Made by a program: the position numbers and the translations under genes. Below, in pieces: positions 53,790-64,000 of a stretch of 64,000 nt of DNA (within the stretch, counting starts at the first letter, position 1; each line of letters begins with the position of its first letter). The notes under the pieces were generated by a model that was not told the DNA's origin, made no database searches, and saw only the letters and a program-made list of their open reading frames with translations. Origin of the DNA: Arctopsyche grandis (taxonomy: Eukaryota > Arthropoda > Insecta > Trichoptera > Hydropsychidae); the NCBI RefSeq assembly GCF_051622035.1, contig NC_135365.1, positions 6,293,501 to 6,357,500 on the forward strand, written 5' to 3'.

Positions 53790-55060
53790 TAATTAAAATG
53801 TCATACTTATTTGTATTCGTTTCATTTGACGCGTAACGATTAATTTAATTTGCTTTCCAGATATTGAGCGATTAAATATACATACAATACTATATTAATT
53901 AATTAAATACTATGTAGACAAATGTCGATTTATCCATTCGCTATATTTATGACTCTTTCCCATTGGGAACCATTTATTTGCGCCTTTTTAATGCATTTCA
54001 CCAAAGTTTTCTCTTTTCATTATTCCAATCATTTCATATCTTTGCTTTTGTCGACATCTTGAATACCTTCGTCAACTTTTCCATCCATTCGTCTATCTAG
54101 TATTTTCATTCGCTTTATTATATCCATCTTGATTAAGCATCTCGTCCAAGTTTACCTTATTCAAATCCCTTCTCGTTACTACAACTATAAGTTCTATGAT
54201 TTTCTAATAAACTTTCTTTTACATCCTTCTGAATATCTTCCGAGTATTTCCTTTGTCCAACTAACATTCATTCGCCTCCATTACTTTTGGGTTATCTTTG
54301 GACAAGCGTCTCACTCGAGTACACATTTCTGTCTGCAACAATCACATTCACTAATCCTTCTTACCTCTTTTGAATAACATTCAAGCACTTTTCCTATAAA
54401 AAATCTAGTAATCCATTCATTTTAACAGTCGCAATATATCCTTACGTTCAACATTCAATCATAGTTCAAGTGTCAGGCAAGGAAATAAACCTCATTCTTC
54501 AAGAGAATATAAGAAAATATTTAGAAGATACAATTTATTTGGAAGCACACTTGCTTTAAAGAGGTAGCAGACGATTTTTAACTCGGTCAAAAAATCAACA
54601 CAAGCATTATATAATGGAGCTGAGTGACCCACGATCAGCAGTCATTCGATTGCTCGAGAAAATTTGCATAAAGCTACATATATAGATAGACCGGCGTTGA
54701 TTAAAATTGGTCCCGTGGGATTTTAAGCCTTCACTTGGTACATGTAAGATAAAAAATATAAAAAAAATTGAGCTTCACGTTGTAAAAGTTTGGTATATTT
54801 AAGTATAATATGAAATGTCGGATGAAGTGATGTTTATGGTATACATTTGTAAGTAGATATTTACTATTGTAATCAGACTCATGGATACAGTGATACGAAA
54901 AGCGAAGGGATGAAAAGGACAGCACCGTTTAAAAGCAAGATTGTCATCGTTAAAGTTGTGTATCCAATCACCTCGCAATCCACAGTTTATAAATATATAT
55001 GTATATTAACAAGTCTTAACAACAATGACAATAGAAAAAGATTTATATAAAAAAATGCAA
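53790..55060. other. Intergenic DNA upstream of the receptor, no gene seen
   Basis: It holds the receptor's presumed promoter (minus strand). The sequence is T/C-rich with no recognised transposon; the ORFs at 54129-54377 and 54731-54925 look like random AT-rich frames. This is one of the few repeat-poor stretches of the window. Confidence 0.35.
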
Positions 55061-55066
55061 TAGCCG

Positions 55067-55072
55067 TTTATT
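55067..55072 (-). promoter_or_regulatory. Poly(A) signal of ecd
   Basis: AATAAA on the minus strand, 34 bases past the ecd stop codon (stop at 55106-55108), so the 3' UTR would be very short. Confidence 0.55.
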
Positions 55073-55105
55073 GGTGCTTAATCTTTAAGATTGTTACAAA
55101 AGCGG

Positions 55106-59724
<4,619 letters not shown>

Positions 59725-59869
59725 TTCGAACCGTCAACGGACAACCGGCACTACACGAGGCCTAAACACTCTCTTTGTTATGTCGATATGACTATATCGA
59801 CACTGCTACCAATCTTACACTACACTCTCACTATCATGAGGTGAAAAAAAATACTTAATAACAGTATCA

Positions 59870-59926
59870 CCCGTATCCAGCTCCCATATAGCCACCACAG
59901 GTGGCTATGCGGCAGCTGGATACGGG
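59870..59926. repeat. Near-perfect palindrome between ecd and the ZAD gene
   Basis: The arms of 27 bases (CCCGTATCCAGCTCCCATAT plus AGCCACC, and its inverse to 59926) have about three mismatches around a 3-base loop. It can form a hairpin or cruciform. It lies 146 bases upstream of the ecd start codon and touches the MITE that starts at 59926. Confidence 0.75.
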
Positions 59927-60111
59927 GATAATTGGATTATTAGTCACATTGTGGTGGTCACAAAGACAATTTTTCCATTAAAATCGCGAATACGCAATAT
60001 TTGGCACTCAAGTTCTTGTTAGTATGATGCACTTTTCGGCTGTCAGATGTTCCGTTATAGAGATTTTAGTGACTTTGTGACGAGTAATTTGTGACCAGTA
60101 ATCACCGAACC
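59926..60111. mobile_element. MITE, 47343 family
   Basis: The left end is GGATAATTGGATTATTAGTC, and the right end inverted is GGTTCGGTGATTACTGGTCA. The interior TTATAGAGATTTTAGTGACT is shared with 45328-45425 and inversely with 47343-47550. No clear duplication in the flanks. Confidence 0.6.
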
Positions 60112-60151
60112 ACTATTTATATATACTTATTTTTATTTTTTACATATGTAT

Positions 60152-60558
60152 ATACCAGGAAGGCTTTACAGGTAAACCCCAATGCGCCTTCCTGGCCAAT
60201 TACAAATTACAATTACAATGCAGCATTTTTATATATGTAAGTCACTGAATTACGAGACAGTGAAAAACTCGCAAATCAATGAGACATCTATGAAATTGTA
60301 CACAAACTTATTTATTGCACATTAATCAATCACAGATGACATATTGTATAGGAAGGATTTTAGCCAATTTTTTCAACAATGAAATCAGAGAAAATTGGCA
60401 AACTCTGATAGGAAACGATCAACCTGGAGTCACAAATCTAGGTCTGACCAACAGCATACTCTGAAAAATTCATTTTCACTCGAGGCCCGACCCTGCGATC
60501 GAACCCGATGCCTCTCGACGCTAAGCAGAAGCTTAACGACCGAGCTATGCTGCTGGCT
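60152..60558 (-). mobile_element. SINE, near full length, minus orientation
   Basis: On the minus strand the head is AGCCAGCAGCATAGCTCGG (60558), the B-box region GGTTCGATCGCAGGG, body GAGTTTGCCAATTTTCTCTG, and the 3' hairpin GGCCAGGAAGGCGCATTGGG ... AAAGCCTTCCTGGTATAT. It matches the full copy at 32625-33080 and lies between the divergent ecd and ZAD genes. Confidence 0.8.
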
Positions 60559-60606
60559 AACATACATATATATATATACTACCCGCTCTTCATATGTATG
60601 CATGGT

Positions 60607-60837
60607 CAGTTCCGGCCTTACACCCGATGGCGCCCTCGGGCAATTTTTTCTAAGCATCCTTAGAAAGAACTTTCGCCTTTGGCGCTTTGATCTAAAATTT
60701 TGAATGGCTTTTGGCGCTCTAATTTTAAATTTTAAAGCGCCTTTGGCGCATCATTTGGCGCCCTAACTTATTTGGTGCCCTCGGGCGCCGCCCGACCTAG
60801 CTGGCAAAACTTTAGCCCGACTCTAAAACCGGCACTG
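60607..60837. mobile_element. hAT-like MITE, 231 bp, 8-bp duplication
   Basis: The termini are CAGTTCCGGCCTTACAC and (inverted) CAGTGCCGGTTTTAGAG. TGCATGGT flanks both sides (60599-60606, 60838-60845). The interior carries several GGCGC(C/T)(C/T)T words (CTTTGGCGC repeated), some near each end, which may be subterminal binding motifs. No ORF. Confidence 0.75.
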
Positions 60838-60904
60838 TGCATGGTAAACGAACATCATTATAAAGATTTCGATTTTTCTACTTTCGATGCGGTGACGGCC
60901 ACCG

Positions 60905-60955
60905 GCCATAACACATTCGATGATATTTCATCGGGCACAACACTAGTGTAACGTA
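60905..60955 (-). repeat. ACTAG-type repeat, terminal fragment
   Basis: On the minus strand ACACTAGTGTTGTGCCCGAT then GAAATATCATCGAATG, the start of the family at 27545-28003 and 47659-48090. Confidence 0.5.
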
Positions 60956-61313
60956 AAAAGCTGCACAAGAGTGGGTAGCTTTTATGGAAATGATATTTCA
61001 CGTCGCAAGAAGTCGGAAAGAACTTTCACATCACAAGAAACGGAAAGAAAGAAAGAAAAAAAAAACAAAATTGGGAAGAGGCATCCCATAAAAAGAAAAA
61101 GAATACATGCTTAGTTGGATTTGTAAAGTACGCTTTCGTGAAATATAAAATAAATATTGTACAACATTTGGCTTAGTGTATGGCTCAAAATTCAATTTGA
61201 TTTGAACCACTATTCTACATCATTCCGATAATTCATAATTGAATTTGTATGTTTTGACGTTTCCGTTCCTCGTATTGTAATTACTATTTTGCGCCAAGGA
61301 TTGGAACTGAAGG

Positions 61314-64000
61314 ATGGAGTGTAGACTCTGCCTCTGTGCTGCAACAGAAGCGTCTTCAGTCTTCATCCACGATGATTCTGATCAATTGGTGCAGCGCATT
61401 TGGTCCTGCTGTCAGCTAAACGTCAGTTACATTTACTGTATCGTTAACCTATTCAAATGTCCGGCTATCGTTTTAAAGCTCTGCTTCCAATTCTTTTGCA
61501 GGTTGAGAGGGACGACAGATTGCCGGATACGATATGCCTTGGGTGTAAGACTAACTTGGAATTGTTCGACGGTTTTAAAAGCATGTGTGTTCGGAATGAT
61601 GGAACTCTAAGACAGAGATTGCCCCAGTTTTTGGCTATCAAAAAGGAAGAAATCATACTGCAAGATTTAATGTGGGAGGATGACTTTAATGCTAATTCGT
61701 CACCAAATGTCCACAAACCCACTGCACATGTTGATAGTAATGAATGGAAATCAAACGACCCAGAAGACAATGATTCTAGTAAACACACCTTTTTAATAGA
61801 AAATGATCCCCTCGGCGAAAATTGGCAGGTGAAATAATTTTTATTTGTTTAAAATACTCCAGCAGGTGTATCTGAAGAGTTTGTCTATGTCACAAGAGCA
61901 AATGATAAGAAGAAAAAAAATGAAAGTACACTTAAAAGAGTCGTATGAATTTATTGACTTTTTAAAAATAAATCTCATGTATTCTGTCGCTAATAGACCA
62001 AATTATAGACCAGCTTAGTTTCCGGATAAACGAGGTCTACTGTATGTAGTATAATCAGTTTGCAAATCTTCAAAAGTGGCAACTATTCTATTTAATAACA
62101 CTGAGAAACAAACAAAAAATATCAGAGCGGAGACTACGATCAATCTTTACTAAGTTTGATCCATTGAATTCGAATATGACAATGATTTTTGTTGGTGTCC
62201 TCTCGTTTATGAGATGTGAGCGTTTAAATGAATGTACAATTTTTACAGATTTTTGACTTTTGCAGTCTTTATTCAAAATCTAATAGTGCTGTGCCAAAAG
62301 TGAATATTGGAATCAATAGTCAGATGTTTTTCTATTGATTGTAAATTTGTTATTGCTTTGAAATACGTATAATTAATGGTGCCACTTTAGTATGCGGTCT
62401 GCCTTCACATATCTACTTTAGTATGCGATCTACCTTCACGTTTTTACTTTAATATGCGATCTCACCGTCTCAGTTCTCGCGTGTGACAGTGAGACTGAAT
62501 AATACCGACTCCAACAACCTAATCTTAAATGAATAGGGCCAACCCTAACAACTTAACCTAACCTAACCTGACCCTTAAATAAATAGGTGTTGGCTGCTAA
62601 GATATGTTTTTTTTTTTGTGAAAATATTGATGAAATAAAACTTAAAAAAAAAAACATATCTTAGTAGCCAACGCCTATTTATTTAAGGGTCAGGTTAGGT
62701 TAGGTTAAGTTAGGGTTGGCCCTATTCATTTAAGATTAGGTTGTTAGGGTCAGTATTTTCTTCGCTGCTGACGATATTTTGATAGAAATGCTTCGACAAC
62801 AGACTGTCCGGTTCCTTGATATGATCAAACTGAGCATTTGGACCAGTTTAATTGTCATGTTGATTGTTGAGTTGAGTCTATTTGAATGAGATAAGTGATT
62901 GGTAATTTGTTGTTGTTCTTGTTTTTTTTGTAAGACTGGTGTGACGCATTGGGGTAACCTATTACGCCTTTCTAGTATACATATATCTATGTAAAAATAA
63001 AATAATAGCTCGAGAAAAAAATGCGTAAAAAATATATAATTTTGACTTTTAAAATTCGCTAGATAATTAATTATACGTATTTCAAAGCAATAAAAAATCA
63101 CAAGCAATAGAAAAAACACCCGACTATTGATTCCAATACTCACTTTGAGTTAAAAACCTGTAAAAATTGTGCATTTTTTTAACCCTTTGCCCGCGGCAAT
63201 AAATATAGCGAACAAGCCCTGTACGCGGCACCTTTTTCGCGAATTTGGCAATCGAGTTTTCGAACTTAAATACAGATTTTAATATTTATTCAAGTAACCA
63301 GATATGTTAATTAACACATAAAGTATTATTTTAAACAATAAAATATATAATATATCCCGTAGTTTTGGCTTAATTGTCAAATAATCATTCTTCATACAAT
63401 TGAGACGTATCGTCGCCATTGTTCAACAGACGTGACGTCACATAAACGAGGTTTCAGTATGGTTCCACAAAAAACTAATTTTGACTGGTATATATGTAAT
63501 TTAAGCAAATTGAATAGATGGCATTCAACTCTCAGTAATATATTCAACCAATTTTGAACCTTAAAACAGTTGAAATACGCGCATATAAGGCTCAAAATCC
63601 CGTGCAAAGTTCAGAAATTCTATGGAAGACAGCCGCGCTACAGACTTGTCGCGCAAAGCTTCCATAGAAGACGGCCACAAATTGAATTTCACAAACGAAA
63701 GGACACCAACAAAAATCATTGTCATTTTCGAATTCAAGGGATCAAATTTACTAAATATTGACTAGTCTCAGCTCCGATAAGTAAAAATCGTGACTTTTTA
63801 TTTCTCAGTGTAATTTACATTGTTTTATTCCCAGGTGGATGGAGGTCGTGCTTCATTATACAATGACGCAGACGATTTTAAAATAGATATTAAAATTCCA
63901 CCGCAAGAACATCCATCAAAGAAAAGTTCAAACGACATGCATTCCGAGTATTCCGGAAGTGCGTCCAAGTCGAAATTAAAACAGCGGGGAAAACTACACG
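61314..64000 (+). CDS. ZAD-domain protein (probable C2H2 zinc-finger transcription factor), 5' exons, runs off window
   Basis: The exons are 61314-61421 (ATG; donor GTCAGT), 61502-61828 (acceptor TTTTGCAG; donor GTGAAA) and 63835 to beyond 64000 (acceptor TTCCCAG), all in frame. Residues 3-6 (CRLC) and 48-51 (CLGC) form the paired Cys-x2-Cys of the insect zinc-finger-associated domain, with VERDDRLPDTICLGCKTNLE and FDGFKSMC between and after. ZADs dimerise and usually precede C2H2 zinc fingers; those fingers would lie past 64000. Exons 2 and 3 encode an acidic/polar linker (SNEWKSNDPEDND, DADDFKIDIKIPPQEHP). Intron 2 (2.0 kb) is mostly one nested inverted-repeat element. The gene is divergent from ecd. 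Confidence 0.85.
62378..62798. mobile_element. Hairpin transposable element, copy 2 (3' truncated)
   Basis: It starts GGTGCCACTTTAGTATGCGG and follows copy 1 (49222-49747) closely through both facing arms (TTGGCTGCTAAGATATG ... CATATCTTAGTAGCCAACGC) to ATGCTTCGACAAC, where identity stops. The last about 120 bases and the right terminus are lost. It sits inside the 62099-63810 element, so it came later. Confidence 0.8.
62925..62995 (+). mobile_element. SINE 3' tail fragment
   Basis: GACTGGTGTGACGCATTGGG then GTAACCTATTACGCCTTTCTAG and an A-rich end, the SINE 3' hairpin domain with a degenerate stem. It is nested within the 62099-63810 element. Confidence 0.5.

Larger units (their letters stand above)
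62099..63810. mobile_element. 1.7-kb inverted-repeat element with nested insertions, TAA duplication
   Basis: The ends are CACTGAGAAACAAACAAAAA (62099) and inverted CACTGAGAAATAAAAAGTCA (63810), with TAA at 62096-62098 and 63811-63813. Outer arms 62099-62216 / 63693-63810 share GAATTCGAATATGACAATGA-type sequence and TTTTTGTTGGTGTCCT. Inner arms 62225-62376 / 63065-63175 share GAATCAATAGTC and GCTTTGAAATACGTATAATT. The right arm is split by about 515 bp (63176-63692), and the space between the inner arms holds a hairpin-element copy and a SINE tail. The 3-bp duplication fits a Harbinger-like element. Its right end is only 24 bases from ZAD exon 3. Confidence 0.7.

Overview
This is an AT-rich, intron-rich nuclear window from an insect. 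It holds an insect-type gustatory receptor and a ZAD (zinc-finger-associated domain) gene, both typical of insects. Introns carry arthropod-style transposon debris and (ACATATGT)-type simple sequence. The order cannot be fixed from sequence alone; the RTE-like LINE tails and the ACTAG..CAGACAGACAGAC repeats remind me of Lepidoptera and related groups, but that is an impression.

Six protein-coding genes can be supported. In order they are: FBXL16 (+, last three coding exons at 3971-4166, 32208-32356 and 34429-34577, with a 28-kb intron); POLR3H/RPC8, an RNA polymerase III subunit (-, four exons, 41656-42578); ASPSCR1/TUG, a UBX-domain tether protein (+, eight exons, 45647-50092); a gustatory receptor (-, three exons, 50347-53739); ecdysoneless (-, three exons, 55106-59724); and the 5' part of a ZAD protein (+, 61314 to beyond the window). 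All except the first and last are complete in the window. TUG and the receptor converge with interleaved poly(A) signals; ecd and the ZAD gene diverge. The genes do unrelated jobs (ubiquitin ligase adaptor, Pol III, vesicle/p97 tethering, taste, RNA processing/ecdysone, transcription); I see no operon-like or pathway logic.

The rest is intron and intergenic DNA filled with mobile elements. A tRNA-derived SINE family of about 450 bp has about a dozen copies. There are solo or partial LTRs from several families with no internal domains. Four sets of non-LTR retrotransposon remnants occur, plus a decayed Tc1-family transposase gene that contains a predicted spliceosomal intron. Many non-autonomous DNA elements have readable termini and target-site duplications (hAT-like 8 bp, Harbinger-like TAA/TTA, piggyBac-like TTAA). 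Two copies of a 526-bp hairpin element are present; one is validated by a paralogous empty site within this same window.

The most unusual structures are: the hairpin family (49222-49747 and 62378-about 62798); the nested inverted-repeat element just before a ZAD-gene splice acceptor (62099-63810); the receptor/TUG 3'-end overlap; the Tc1 intron; and the SINE with a conserved 3' hairpin. No tRNA, rRNA or CRISPR was found. All product names come from reading translations against remembered family sequences; nothing was searched.
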